The notes: a model not told the origin generated them from the letters alone. A stretch of 64,000 nucleotides of DNA from PHAA01 sp964457945 (GCA_964457945.1 CAYWFX010000014.1:1-64000), one strand, 5' to 3'. Numbered from the stretch's first letter, positions 18,287 to 26,269 are shown. Made by a program: numbers and translations.

Positions 18287-18985
18287 TTGTTAGGAACAAT
18301 CATAAACACTGCAGCAATTATCATGGGTGGGGCTTTAGGCCTTCTATTTGGACATACCTTGCCGGAAAAAATGAAATTGACATTGATCCAAGGGATAGGC
18401 TTGGCGGTGCTTCTAATCGGAGGCAGTATGGCTTTACAAACCAAGAATGCACTGGTTGTGATTGCTTCGCTGGTAATTGGAGGGGTTATCGGAGAACTCA
18501 TCGATATCGAACTAAGATTAAAGAACTTTGGCAGCTGGATGGAAAATAAGATCGGGAGTAACCAAGATGGACGCTTTACCAAAGCCTTTGTCAGCACCAG
18601 CTTAATCTTTTGTGTTGGAGCCATGGCCATTATGGGAGCCATTGAGAGTGGTCTTAAAGGAAATCATACCATCCTGATAGCCAAATCGATGTTAGATGGT
18701 ATATCGGCAATTGTATTCGCTTCATCCATGGGGATTGGGGTATTAGCTGCAGCAATTCCGGTATTTTTGTACCAAGGGCTAATTACTCTAGCGGCAGGTT
18801 TATTACAGGGGGTCATATCTCAGCCAATAATTACAGAAATGAGCGCGACCGGGGGCTTGTTAATCTTTGGCATCGGCCTGAATATCCTTGAAATCAAGGA
18901 AATTAAAGTGGGCAATCTAATGCCGGGAATTTTTGTAGCGATCCCTCTAACTATTCTTTTTGCCAGGTTGAATCTGGGTGGGTAG
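18287..18985 (+). CDS. DUF554 family membrane protein
   Basis: 232 residues, strongly hydrophobic, about seven membrane helices, with the family opening GTIINTAAIIMGGALGLLFG and repeated GxG helix packing. Homologues (YdfK/YqgA type) are uncharacterised putative transporters. TTG start at 18287 with AAAAGGAG seven bases before. It lies 78 bases after the lyase gene, with only a short CCTAAG/CTTAGG hairpin (18236-18255) between. The two may be co-transcribed, so a role in moving the lyase substrate or product is possible but speculative. Confidence 0.85.
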   Translation: MLGTIINTAAIIMGGALGLLFGHTLPEKMKLTLIQGIGLAVLLIGGSMALQTKNALVVIASLVIGGVIGELIDIELRLKNFGSWMENKIGSNQDGRFTKAFVSTSLIFCVGAMAIMGAIESGLKGNHTILIAKSMLDGISAIVFASSMGIGVLAAAIPVFLYQGLITLAAGLLQGVISQPIITEMSATGGLLIFGIGLNILEIKEIKVGNLMPGIFVAIPLTILFARLNLGG

Positions 18986-18987
18986 AT

Positions 18988-19537
18988 TTATTCCCTCTCC
19001 TCCCGTAAATCCCTCAACTGCGTCCCTGGTTCGTGGTAGCGCCGATAGTAGTGGGTAAGGGTGGTATAGGTGAAAAGCTTGTTGATTAAGGGGAAACGGA
19101 TGAGCCAGTTGTAGGCCCCAGTGAAGGGCCATCCAGTTCGACGGCATGTCTACGGCCTGCACCCCTTGCAGAATATATCCCTTAAGCAGCAGGATGAGCG
19201 CTATCAGGTAGCCAGCGGTGCCTTCCATGCCGGGAAGGAAGCCGATGATTTTCGTCCCGGCCCGGGTAGGGGTGACAAAGGCGTGCGTTCCGCGGCGGCG
19301 GGGGAGCCTCAGGGCAAAATGAATTACGTGCCAAGGTGCGGTGAAGCCGTGGGTGGGAAAGACCAGGCCCAGGAGATTTTCTGATCCATTCTCTATCTCC
19401 TCAGCCGGACGGGCGCCGCTGATAGAGGCGACGCAGGAGTTAATACCCTGAGTGGTCGCGGTTTCTCCCATCCAGGAGGCGACGCGGTAGGAGTTGCCGG
19501 TACCGGTAAAGTAGTAGATGGTTGATTTTTTGTACAT
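18988..19537 (-). pseudogene. Broken flavodoxin-ferredoxin (EFR1-like) gene
   Basis: It starts well: ATG 19537 behind GGAGGGAGAAG, then IYYFTGTGNSYRVA, the FMN loop of EFR1-type flavodoxin-ferredoxin proteins, continuing to DMPSNWMALH. Near 19115 the frame shifts. From there the other frame reads AYNWLIRFPLINKLFTYTTL and ends RDLREERE at 18988, which matches the usual C-terminus of the family. The ferredoxin middle with its two CxxCxxC clusters is missing, so an internal deletion removed roughly 100-150 codons. It abuts the DUF554 gene tail to tail. Confidence 0.8.
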
Positions 19538-19565
19538 TGTCCGCTTCTCCCTCCTACCGACCTCT

Positions 19566-19655
19566 TTAATGGTCGATGGCTTTAGTCCCGCAGATGGTAG
19601 CGCACATCCCGCATTTGGAACAAGTCTCATGGTCGATATTCATACCGATAAACAT
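19566..19655 (-). pseudogene. Ferredoxin 5' fragment (29 codons)
   Basis: Behind a perfect AAGGAGG, ATG 19655 opens a 29-codon frame containing CSKCGMCATIC, one complete half of a 4Fe-4S cluster motif, and stops soon after (KAIDH). A normal ferredoxin or nitroreductase-ferredoxin would continue to a second cluster, so this is probably the 5' stub of a longer gene. It lies 12 bases after the TetR gene and before the broken flavodoxin gene. Confidence 0.65.
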
Positions 19656-19667
19656 AAGAATTCCTCC

Positions 19668-20267
19668 TTAAGTAGATTTAGGTGCTCGCAAAGAATCAAT
19701 AAAGATTGCTTCAAAACCTTTGAGTGTCTCCTCAAGTGTAAAATTCTCATTTACCGCTAGATACCAGAGAACTCCATCCAAAGCGGATTCGTAAGCCAAG
19801 GCCTGAGCATGCGTGTTATGGAGACGCAAATCCCCTTCGGCAACCGCCCGTGTAAAAAGCCCTTCAAAGAAGGCGGTGTATTGTTCCGTGTATTCCCGGT
19901 ACATGATCGATAGTTCCGGTGAGGCCATAACCTTTGTCATGGAAAGGAAAAAGAAGATGACGTTCTTGGGTCGCTCTATATGGTAGCGCAGATACTGGCC
20001 GATAAAATGACGTAGTCCTTCAGTTGCTCGGGCAAAGCCGGCGCACTCAGTCATGAGGTCGCCAACAGGCTCGAAGAGGACTCGGTTGGCTGCGAGGAGA
20101 ATTTCATCTTTGCTTCTGAAGTGGTGGTAAAGTCCACCTTTGGTAAGATTGGCCCGGCGCGCGATAGCTTCCATGGATGTTTTTTCGTAGCCATTCTCCA
20201 GGAATTCGCTTATGGCTGAGTCCAATATATCGGATATTCGTTTGTCTTTAGGTTCCTTAAGGGTCAC
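19668..20267 (-). CDS. TetR family transcriptional regulator
   Basis: 199 residues. The N-terminal HTH (about 15-60) has SMEAIARRANLTKGGLYHHFRSKDE, very typical of TetR repressors. The C-terminal ligand domain is helical, and no ligand can be predicted. GTG start at 20267 with AGGAGTGATCTC before it. An almost perfect palindrome overlaps the promoter upstream, so autoregulation is expected. The two genes that follow in its operon are both broken. Confidence 0.93.
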   Translation of the reverse strand: MTLKEPKDKRISDILDSAISEFLENGYEKTSMEAIARRANLTKGGLYHHFRSKDEILLAANRVLFEPVGDLMTECAGFARATEGLRHFIGQYLRYHIERPKNVIFFFLSMTKVMASPELSIMYREYTEQYTAFFEGLFTRAVAEGDLRLHNTHAQALAYESALDGVLWYLAVNENFTLEETLKGFEAIFIDSLRAPKST

Positions 20268-20280
20268 GAGATCACTCCTA

Positions 20281-20332
20281 ACATACCTACCGTCGGTATG
20301 TATAGCGTAAAACTAATTAAAACCGTTGTCAA
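20281..20332 (-). promoter_or_regulatory. Promoter and TetR operator
   Basis: A 21-base palindrome (ACATACC...GGTATGT, 20281-20301) sits between promoter and gene. The minus-strand -35 TTGACA (20327-20332) is 17 bases from a weak -10 TACGCT (20304-20309). The operator therefore covers the transcription start, consistent with self-repression. Confidence 0.7.
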
Positions 20333-20371
20333 GCATAAGTTACTTGCGTTTCGTTAGCCAATGTGATCGAA

Positions 20372-20408
20372 TTATAATTTGACTGTGGCTTCAACCCGGT
20401 GCGGTCCT
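20372..20408 (-). repeat. Remnant copy A of a shared C-terminal coding end
   Basis: Read on the minus strand this ends KGPHRVEATVKL-stop. A related end (GGPYRVKTKVKL-stop) is found at 22327-22363. Only about 12 codons align, so both look like 3' relics of one gene family. The rest of 20302-20748 shows no gene apart from the terminator at 20689. Confidence 0.35.
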
Positions 20409-20688
20409 TTTTGATATTATGGGCTCCGAGAGGTTGGGGGAGTTGAAAGGCATTGAAATACCATTGGTGCTCTGATATCGTGTTAAACAACTTAGTGTGG
20501 TTTGTATTTTTACCCATATACTGCTAAAATATTTATAATTTAATATCTTCTGCGAGATTGATTTCCTGTAGTCGTAAAGACCATGGTGTCAATCCATTGG
20601 GTATAACTAGAAATGATTATGCCTCCCCTTTTGGAAAGTAGAACATAATGTAGTGAATAAGAATGTATTCAGGCATCACTTCGTTTAC

Positions 20689-20720
20689 AACAACTTCCGT
20701 GGGGAAGTTGTTTTTTTTAT
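20689..20720 (+). terminator. Hairpin with T-run before the tungstate-binding-like gene
   Basis: AACAACTTCC pairs with GGAAGTTGTT around GTGG and is followed by eight Ts. It lies 30 bases before the GTG at 20749, so it is either an attenuator for that gene or the end of an upstream transcript. Confidence 0.75.
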
Positions 20721-20748
20721 AAAAATATAATTTAAGGGAGGTAAAATA

Positions 20749-21939
20749 GTGAAAAGACTTTTCTTAGCAATGTTGTTTTGTTTGTTGTTTACAACCAGTG
20801 CTTACGCAGCGGAACCAGTAAAAATAACTGTAGATAATAATACTGTTAATTTTACTGACCAGAAGGCAATTTATGACAGCACGAAAGAACTAGTGCTCAT
20901 TCCTTTGCGAGCTGTATGTGAAGCAGTGGGAGCTCAAGTAAAATGGGATGTAGCCGGACAGAAAGCTACAATTACTCTGATGAACAAATCGGCAGAGGTT
21001 CCCATCAACAGCAGTAGTATTAAGGTGAATGGCAAAGCAGTCGATTTAAAAGCGAATGTTGTTCTCATGAATAATAGAACCATGGTTCCAATGGAATTTA
21101 TGCAACTAGCATTTGGGAGTAAATTAGATTGGAATAAAGCACAGCAAACGCTATCCATTTATGACAGGAATATTAAACTGAAAATGTCTAGTACTATCGG
21201 GCCCATTGATGCGGGAATTGTTGGAACATTAGCCCAGAAATTTGAAGCAAAAACAGGAGTGAATGTAGAGTATATAGGGGCAGGAACAGGGAAAGCCTTA
21301 GATATGGCCAAGAGTGGGGATTATGATCTGGTTCTAGTACATGCCAAAGCACTTGAGGAAAAATTCGTTGCAGATGGATATGGAACAGAAAGAATTCCAG
21401 TTATGTATAATGACTTTATAATCTTGGGTCCTGAAGGAGACCCCGCAAAAATAAAAGGGCTTTCTGCCACTGATGCTCTAAAGCAAATTATGAAAACTAA
21501 GACTAAGTTTATCAGTCGTGGGGACAATTCCGGTACCAATGTAAAAGAAAAGGAATTGTGGGAAGCAGCAGGCTTAAAACCAGAAGGTGAATGGTATGTA
21601 TTATGGGAAGGCGGCTCAAAGGGAAACTCGCCCACCCTGAAATATACTAATGAACAAAAAGCTTACACCATCATGGACAGAGCTACATACCTAATTTTGA
21701 AAAAAGACATTACATTGGTTCCTTTGGTGCAAGGAGAAGAATCACTTCTCAACTTTATTTCAATTATTCCGGTTAACTCCCAGAAGTTTACGGAAGTAAA
21801 CAAAGCATTAACAATGGATTTCTGCAAATTCGTTACTTCAGAAGAGGGGCAAATAATTATTAGGGATTTCAAGAAGAGTGAGTACGGAGAGTCTTTATTT
21901 TTCCCCAATTCTGAGGAGTGGAAGAAACTAGCGAAATAG
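20749..21939 (+). CDS. TupA-like oxyanion-binding protein with copper-amine-oxidase-like N-terminal domain
   Basis: 396 residues. A signal peptide (about 1-20, ending SAYAA) is followed by a copper amine oxidase N-terminal-like domain at ~30-145 (LIPLRAVCEAVGAQVKWD, TMVPMEFMQLAFGSKLDW). From ~150 on it is a tungstate-type periplasmic binding domain: EYIGAGTGKALDMAKSGDYD, LVHAKALEEKFV, PVMYNDFIILGPEGDPA. TupA delivers tungstate (WO4) to a TupBC importer, but no permease or ATPase gene is adjacent. GTG start with AAGGGAGG. The N-terminal domain may act as a wall-anchoring stalk, as in the protein at 27384. Confidence 0.85.
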   Translation: MKRLFLAMLFCLLFTTSAYAAEPVKITVDNNTVNFTDQKAIYDSTKELVLIPLRAVCEAVGAQVKWDVAGQKATITLMNKSAEVPINSSSIKVNGKAVDLKANVVLMNNRTMVPMEFMQLAFGSKLDWNKAQQTLSIYDRNIKLKMSSTIGPIDAGIVGTLAQKFEAKTGVNVEYIGAGTGKALDMAKSGDYDLVLVHAKALEEKFVADGYGTERIPVMYNDFIILGPEGDPAKIKGLSATDALKQIMKTKTKFISRGDNSGTNVKEKELWEAAGLKPEGEWYVLWEGGSKGNSPTLKYTNEQKAYTIMDRATYLILKKDITLVPLVQGEESLLNFISIIPVNSQKFTEVNKALTMDFCKFVTSEEGQIIIRDFKKSEYGESLFFPNSEEWKKLAK

Positions 21940-22017
21940 CTAATGGTCTTCCTATCGAAAATATAAAGCTATCATATTAACTACCAAAACAAAAAGCAAA
22001 GTTAACTTAATGACTGA

Positions 22018-22043
22018 AACCGGGGAGAAAATCTCCGGTTTTC
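22018..22043 (+). terminator. Terminator after the TupA-like gene
   Basis: ACCGG.GA pairs with TC.CCGGT around GAAAA and is followed by TTTTC. Confidence 0.7.
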
Positions 22044-22060
22044 TGCTTTATCCCTTAAGT

Positions 22061-22162
22061 GTGCGCGGATCGGTCTCCAGAACCCATACCCACCTGCATA
22101 TCCACGATAACAAACACAGTCACTCTCAAACTCCAGATATTCACCATATGCGTAGTTACTAG
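22061..22162 (+). pseudogene. Histidine-rich tail remnant of an EamA-like transporter
   Basis: In one frame this reads SRTHTHLHIHDNKHSHSQ, then TPDIHHMRSY and a stop at 22160. It aligns residue by residue with the end of the intact His tail at 15167 (HTHIHAH...HTHLHKPDMHHRHAH). No membrane part precedes it; only 20 bases separate it from the terminator of the TupA-like gene. A tail fragment of a lost paralogue is the best reading. The rest of 21940-22480 has no gene that I can see. Confidence 0.6.
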
Positions 22163-22326
22163 CCATTATTTAATAAGTAGCTTCACATTAACATAGTGGT
22201 GCCCTCTCCGCCCGGAACAACTGGCTCCGACACGCTGTAATAGGCCTTTACCACCACAAATCGCTACAGAACCTTATTTTACGGCTTCGAGTCAGCAGGT
22301 CGTGGTTTAAATCGGCCAATGGAGAT

Positions 22327-22363
22327 TTATAATTTGACTTTGGTTTTGACTCGATACGGTCCG
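22327..22363 (-). repeat. Remnant copy B of a shared C-terminal coding end
   Basis: On the minus strand this ends GGPYRVKTKVKL-stop, preceded by a hydrophobic run (FYPSLLIIGK) and a stop about 20 codons earlier. It matches the relic at 20372. Both contain the identical 13-mer TTATAATTTGACT on the plus strand. Confidence 0.35.
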
Positions 22364-22480
22364 CCTTTACCGATTATTAACAGTGATGGATAAAATACAA
22401 GCAAGGGAATAAATGGTTGAGGCTAATGCCCGACCCTTTATGTTATCATAATTTTAATAATCAGATTTGGAGGTGGCGAA

Positions 22481-22558
22481 ATGATAAAAAAAATTCCTTG
22501 GGGTGATATTGCCTATGGAGTCGGTATAGCACTTTTGGTGTTATTATTCATTAAATAA
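22481..22558 (+). CDS. Small single-helix membrane protein (25 aa)
   Basis: ATG 22481 follows TTGGAGGTGGCGAA, an excellent ribosome site, and opens a 25-codon frame: a basic start (MIKKIPWGD) followed by one hydrophobic helix (GVGIALLVLLFIK). Size, charge pattern and ribosome site all suit a genuine small membrane peptide. I know no named family for it. Confidence 0.5.
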   Translation: MIKKIPWGDIAYGVGIALLVLLFIK

Positions 22559-22565
22559 AATTACA

Positions 22566-22608
22566 TAAAAAGAGGCGGGGTAAAAAAATATTTTAGTTCC
22601 CAGCCTCC
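22566..22608 (-). terminator. Terminator of the beta-propeller gene
   Basis: On the minus strand GAGGCTGGG pairs with CCCCGCCTC around a long A/T loop and is followed by TTTTT. Confidence 0.6.
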
Positions 22609-22695
22609 ACCATGATTCAAATACATATAAACACAATAGGGCAGCACTTTGTTTTCTCCGTTCTCCTTCGTGGTGTTAACGTCCTATGCCTCCCA

Positions 22696-23598
22696 TCAGG
22701 GCAGGATTTTAGAAGTAATGGCAACTCCCATAGGTTTGAAACCTACGTCAATGGTTTTTGAAAATTTACCGGTTGATCTGTTCAATACTGCTACGCGGTT
22801 TAAAGAAGACTGGGCAATATACACATACTTGTTATCAGGGGTCATAGCAAGACCCATAGGATTACCTAGGCATTCGATAGTATTCACCAAGGTGTTTTGG
22901 GCAAGATTTATTTTCGAAACTGCGTTGGTTGGTTCATGGGTTATATAGGCATATTTTTGATCAGGTGTGATGGCAATGTAATAGGGGTACTCCGCTGCCA
23001 GGCGGATATTAGTAAGCGGTTTTCTGTTGATGAGATCGATTACCGAGATGTAGGTAGCTTCTTCGGAGTTTGTAACATAAGCTCTTTTGCCATTCGCGCT
23101 TATTGCCATCTGGTTTGAGTAGCCGCCGGTATCGATATATTTGACGATCTTTAGCGTTTTCTGATTTATTACCATCAAGTAGGCTGGATTACAGCTAAGC
23201 ACATAAACCCATTTACCATCTGGAGATGTTTTTACGTCCAGGGGGTATGCCAAGTCCAATGATTTGGTTTTGACACTCTTATGGAGGGTTTTAATGATAG
23301 ATAAGAACGCGGAATCGTATAGGCTGCTTGGTACATAAGCACGCCAGGCATTGGGTGTGAGAGCAATGGCACTAGCATCATGTGGAATCTGAATAGTAGC
23401 TATTATTTTATGATTAATCAGATTGATGACGCCCACGATATTAGGACCCATCAGAACCCAAAGCTGATTAAACTTGGTGGGCGGAGCTAACGCGAAGGGG
23501 CCATAAGGTAACTTGATAGTTCCCTTGAGTTTATGAGTTTTGGTATCAATTACCGAAATAGAATCGGACTCGTTATTAATTACATAGGCAGTTCCCAT
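22696..23598 (-). CDS. YVTN-type beta-propeller repeat protein
   Basis: 300 residues made of about seven ~42-residue blades with the YVTN pattern: AYVINNESDSISVIDTKT, GKWVYVLSCNPAYLMVIN, KRAYVTNSEEATYISVIDL, KYVYIAQSSLNRVAVLNRST. These propellers are usually surface or exported scaffold proteins, but no signal peptide is seen here. ATG 23598 is preferred over GTG 23607, because AGGAAGG lies ten bases before the ATG and only one or two before the GTG. It stands alone with its own terminator. Confidence 0.85.
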   Translation of the reverse strand: MGTAYVINNESDSISVIDTKTHKLKGTIKLPYGPFALAPPTKFNQLWVLMGPNIVGVINLINHKIIATIQIPHDASAIALTPNAWRAYVPSSLYDSAFLSIIKTLHKSVKTKSLDLAYPLDVKTSPDGKWVYVLSCNPAYLMVINQKTLKIVKYIDTGGYSNQMAISANGKRAYVTNSEEATYISVIDLINRKPLTNIRLAAEYPYYIAITPDQKYAYITHEPTNAVSKINLAQNTLVNTIECLGNPMGLAMTPDNKYVYIAQSSLNRVAVLNRSTGKFSKTIDVGFKPMGVAITSKILP

Positions 23599-23654
23599 GC
23601 ATATCACGCCTTCCTGTTTTTTCTATACTACATCTTACGCTAGGTAGGAAGGTT

Positions 23655-23709
23655 AAGTGACACCTTCATGAGACCAAAGGTTGCAGTTCGATTCCTGCAT
23701 GGCCCATCA
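23655..23709 (+). pseudogene. tRNA 3'-half relic
   Basis: The segment has a TTCATGA loop (CAU in anticodon position), a T-arm TGCAG-TTCGATTC-CTGCA and an acceptor-like GGCCCA end. The 5' half is absent, the anticodon stem does not pair, and the T-loop has eight bases. It is therefore a relic, possibly of a Met- or Ile-type tRNA, or an attachment-site fragment. Confidence 0.4.
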
Positions 23710-23737
23710 AATAAATGACGGTATATAGTTATTCCTA

Positions 23738-23774
23738 ACGGGGAGAAGTTTTGATACTTTCTCCCCGTTTTCTG
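23738..23774. terminator. Strong hairpin terminator
   Basis: ACGGGGAGAAG pairs with CTTTCTCCCCGT around a short loop and is followed by TTTTC. The group II intron stub begins just after it. Confidence 0.7.
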
Positions 23775-23777
23775 GTT

Positions 23778-23865
23778 GTGCGCCCGGCATGAGTGATGAC
23801 TATAGGGTGTAAGTCCCGAACCGTGAAGTTAGCAGTAACCGTTAGTTAAAGACAAGGTTGGCTTA
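23778..23865 (+). mobile_element. 5' stub of a group II intron
   Basis: It begins GTGCGCCCGGCATGAGTGAT and continues with TATAGGGTGTAAGTCCCGAA, then GTAACCGTTAGTTAAAGACAA. These are conserved start-of-intron and domain I elements of bacterial group II introns. After about 90 bases the sequence is replaced by the 3' end of the YmaF-like gene on the other strand. No reverse transcriptase or domain V is present, so it is inert. The site just after a terminator resembles class C intron target choice. Confidence 0.7.
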
Positions 23866-23869
23866 CAGA

Positions 23870-24178
23870 TTATTCTTCGCCACTCGGATCATTAATCATG
23901 GTTGCCAATCTATATATGTGTTTATGATTATCTTTTATGGTGGTCCTTAATTTAACAAAATGAATATGTCGGCCATCGCCTATAGGGATATTGACACCGG
24001 TAAACCCCTTAACCTCATGATGATGATCTTCATAAAAATCGGTATTGGTAAAAAATCTATGCTTGTGTTTTCCATTGGCTAATACAATAGCTTCAAAGGT
24101 TACCCCGGCAAAACGGTGGATATGTTATTCTGTAACTTCTGTACTGCCCAGGAACTCATGAACATGTTTTGCACTCAT
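23870..24178 (-). pseudogene. YmaF-like gene interrupted by one stop codon
   Basis: From ATG 24178 (after GGGGGTGATTAA) it reads MSAKHVHEFLGSTEVTE, then TAA at 24125-24127. The same frame then continues HIHRFAGVTFEAIV to the natural stop at 23870, with HKHRF, DHHHEV, GRHIHF and NHKHIYR. The whole ~103-codon frame looks like the small, His-rich YmaF family. A single CAA-to-TAA change explains the break. No other damage is visible, so this is a recent pseudogene, a sequencing error or, less likely, read-through. Confidence 0.75.
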
Positions 24179-24293
24179 TTAATCACCCCCTTCAAGAATA
24201 TACTGTATGTTATTCCATTTCCTTCTAAAGAGTGCATCCCTGATTCACGTTTTACCCGACGAATTATAATTCGCCACTCAGCAATTAGACAAA

Positions 24294-24322
24294 CAAAACC
24301 CCTTCCGATTGTACAGAAGGGG
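24294..24322 (-). terminator. Terminator of the peroxidase fragment
   Basis: On the minus strand CCCCTTC pairs with GAAGGGG around a ten-base loop and is followed by TTTTG. Confidence 0.65.
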
Positions 24323-24369
24323 TCTGATCTGAAAGTACTTGAAATTAGTGAACGTTGTTAACAGTGTTT

Positions 24370-24609
24370 TTAATGTAAAGACTTAAGATACTCTACCAGG
24401 TTGTCTTTTTCGGTTTCCATAAGGTTAAGCTTGAACTGCATATTATAATGATTAACTACATCTTTTAGCGTTTTGGCGCTGCCATCATGGAAATAGGGGG
24501 CAATAGCCCAGACTCCACGCAGCTGTGGCACCTTGTAAGTCCCATCCTTAAAAACTGTGAGTCGGCAAGTTTGGGATCCATGCTCAAATACTATCATCCT
24601 CCATAACAC
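24370..24609 (-). pseudogene. C-terminal fragment of a di-haem cytochrome c peroxidase-like protein
   Basis: 79 codons containing YKVPQLRGVWAIAPYFHDGS and TLKDVVNHYN, the conserved end of CcpA/MauG-type di-haem peroxidases, and finishing at the natural stop. No CxxCH haem site is present: the N-terminal three quarters of the gene are gone. The intact terminator at 24294 suggests the 3' end is original. The GTG at 24607-24609 has no meaning as a start. Confidence 0.75.
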
Positions 24610-24691
24610 CGAAGATTTTATTGTTATATATTTTTGCCCTAAGAAGCAAACTATATGATATTAAGTCCTTCAATAATTACGAGTATTAGGG

Positions 24692-26254
24692 GTGATTAAG
24701 ATAGGTGGCAATAAACTTGAATTTAAGAATCTTCCGAACCCATATTGGATTATTTCTACCCCAGAAACAAATTATCCGGCTTTGATAGAAAATACTAATG
24801 TTGATGTTGCAATTGTAGGGGGAGGTATAGTAGGAATTACAGCTGCTTACCTTTTGGTTAAAGAGGGACTGAAAGTTGCTGTAATTGAGGCCAATCGCAT
24901 CCTTCATGGTACTACCGGTCACACTACTGCCAAGATAACTTCCCAGCACTCCCTCATCTATGCCCGGTTACTCAAGGAAAAGGGTGAGGAACTGGCCCAG
25001 CAATACGCTGATGCTAATGAGAATGCCATTCATACTATTGCTGATTTGATCGAGAAGAATAATATTGACTGTGATTTTATGTGGCGACCTGCTTATATCT
25101 ATACCCAATCTGATAGATACTTACAAGATATTGAAGACGAAGCAAAGGCAGCTTCTAGTTTAGGAATTAAGGCATCTCTTCTAAAGGAAGTACCGCTTCC
25201 TTTTCCAGTTAAGTCAGCCCTGTGTTTTGATGATCAAGCTCAGTTCCATCCACTTAAATATTTAAAGGCTCTTGTCCCGGAAATCTTAAAAAACGGCAGT
25301 AATATATTTGAACAATCCAGAGCTATGAATATTAAAAAGGAAATAGATTGTTATTTGGTCATCACCAATACAGGTAAAAAGGTAAGAGCATCAAAGGTCA
25401 TAGTAGCTTCCCATTTCCCCTTTTTTGATGGAGGTGGCTTTTATTTTTCGAGAATTTATAACGAACGGTCCTATGTTATCGGAGCTACCATTAAGGAAAA
25501 GTTTCCAGAAGGGATGTTCATATCGGCAGAAGAACCCATCCGCTCTCTCCGCTCGCAGAGCTCTCAAGATGGCGAATTAATCCTCATAGGGGGAGAAAAC
25601 CATAAGACCGGGCATTGTGAAAACACCAACCTGCATTATAGCAACTTGATCGATTATGCAAAAAGTACTTTCCAGGTACAGGATATACCTTACAGATGGT
25701 CTACTCAGGACTGTATGACCTTAGATGGTGTTCCCTATGTAGGTAATCTAACCGCACAAAGTCCTGGTTTATATGTAGCTACAGGATTTGGTAAATGGGG
25801 TATGACTAACAGTACAGCAGCAGCCATGATAATTAAAGATTTAATAAAAAAAGGTGATAGTCCTTGGGCGCCAGTTTATAATCCGTCAAGATTTTCACAT
25901 GTAAAAGAATTTGTTGTGCAAAATTTAGATGTTGCCAAAAGCTTCATATCCGGAAAACTTGAGCAAACTTCAGAAAATGAGGAAGTTGGCAAAGGTGAAG
26001 CTAAGATAATCAGCGTTGATGGCAAGAAAGCAGGTGCATACAGGGATGAAAATGATAAACTCCACTTATTAGATATAACCTGCACTCATTTAGGCTGCGA
26101 ATTAGAATGGAATAGTGCTGAACGATCCTGGGATTGCCCCTGTCATGGTTCCAGGTTTGACTATGAAGGTAATATTATCGAAGGACCAGCATTGAATTGC
26201 TTAAAAGAAATAAAGGAGGGTCCAAATAAAGTAGAACCCAATGTTTTTCAATAA
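24692..26254 (+). CDS. FAD-dependent oxidoreductase with C-terminal Rieske domain
   Basis: 520 residues. The N-terminal DAO-type FAD fold has VDVAIVGGGIVGITAAYLL near 37-55 and a late DGVPYVGNL. The last ~90 residues are a Rieske [2Fe-2S] domain, with CTHLGC and CPCHGSRFD giving the two Cys and two His ligands. Such fusions occur widely in bacteria as soluble oxidoreductases of unknown substrate. GTG start at 24692 has only a short AGGGG just before it, so the start is uncertain, though GTG begins close to the conserved N-terminus. It converges on the HxlR gene, 15 bases between stops. Confidence 0.92.
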   Translation: MIKIGGNKLEFKNLPNPYWIISTPETNYPALIENTNVDVAIVGGGIVGITAAYLLVKEGLKVAVIEANRILHGTTGHTTAKITSQHSLIYARLLKEKGEELAQQYADANENAIHTIADLIEKNNIDCDFMWRPAYIYTQSDRYLQDIEDEAKAASSLGIKASLLKEVPLPFPVKSALCFDDQAQFHPLKYLKALVPEILKNGSNIFEQSRAMNIKKEIDCYLVITNTGKKVRASKVIVASHFPFFDGGGFYFSRIYNERSYVIGATIKEKFPEGMFISAEEPIRSLRSQSSQDGELILIGGENHKTGHCENTNLHYSNLIDYAKSTFQVQDIPYRWSTQDCMTLDGVPYVGNLTAQSPGLYVATGFGKWGMTNSTAAAMIIKDLIKKGDSPWAPVYNPSRFSHVKEFVVQNLDVAKSFISGKLEQTSENEEVGKGEAKIISVDGKKAGAYRDENDKLHLLDITCTHLGCELEWNSAERSWDCPCHGSRFDYEGNIIEGPALNCLKEIKEGPNKVEPNVFQ

Positions 26255-26269
26255 TAGAAATGTTAAGTT

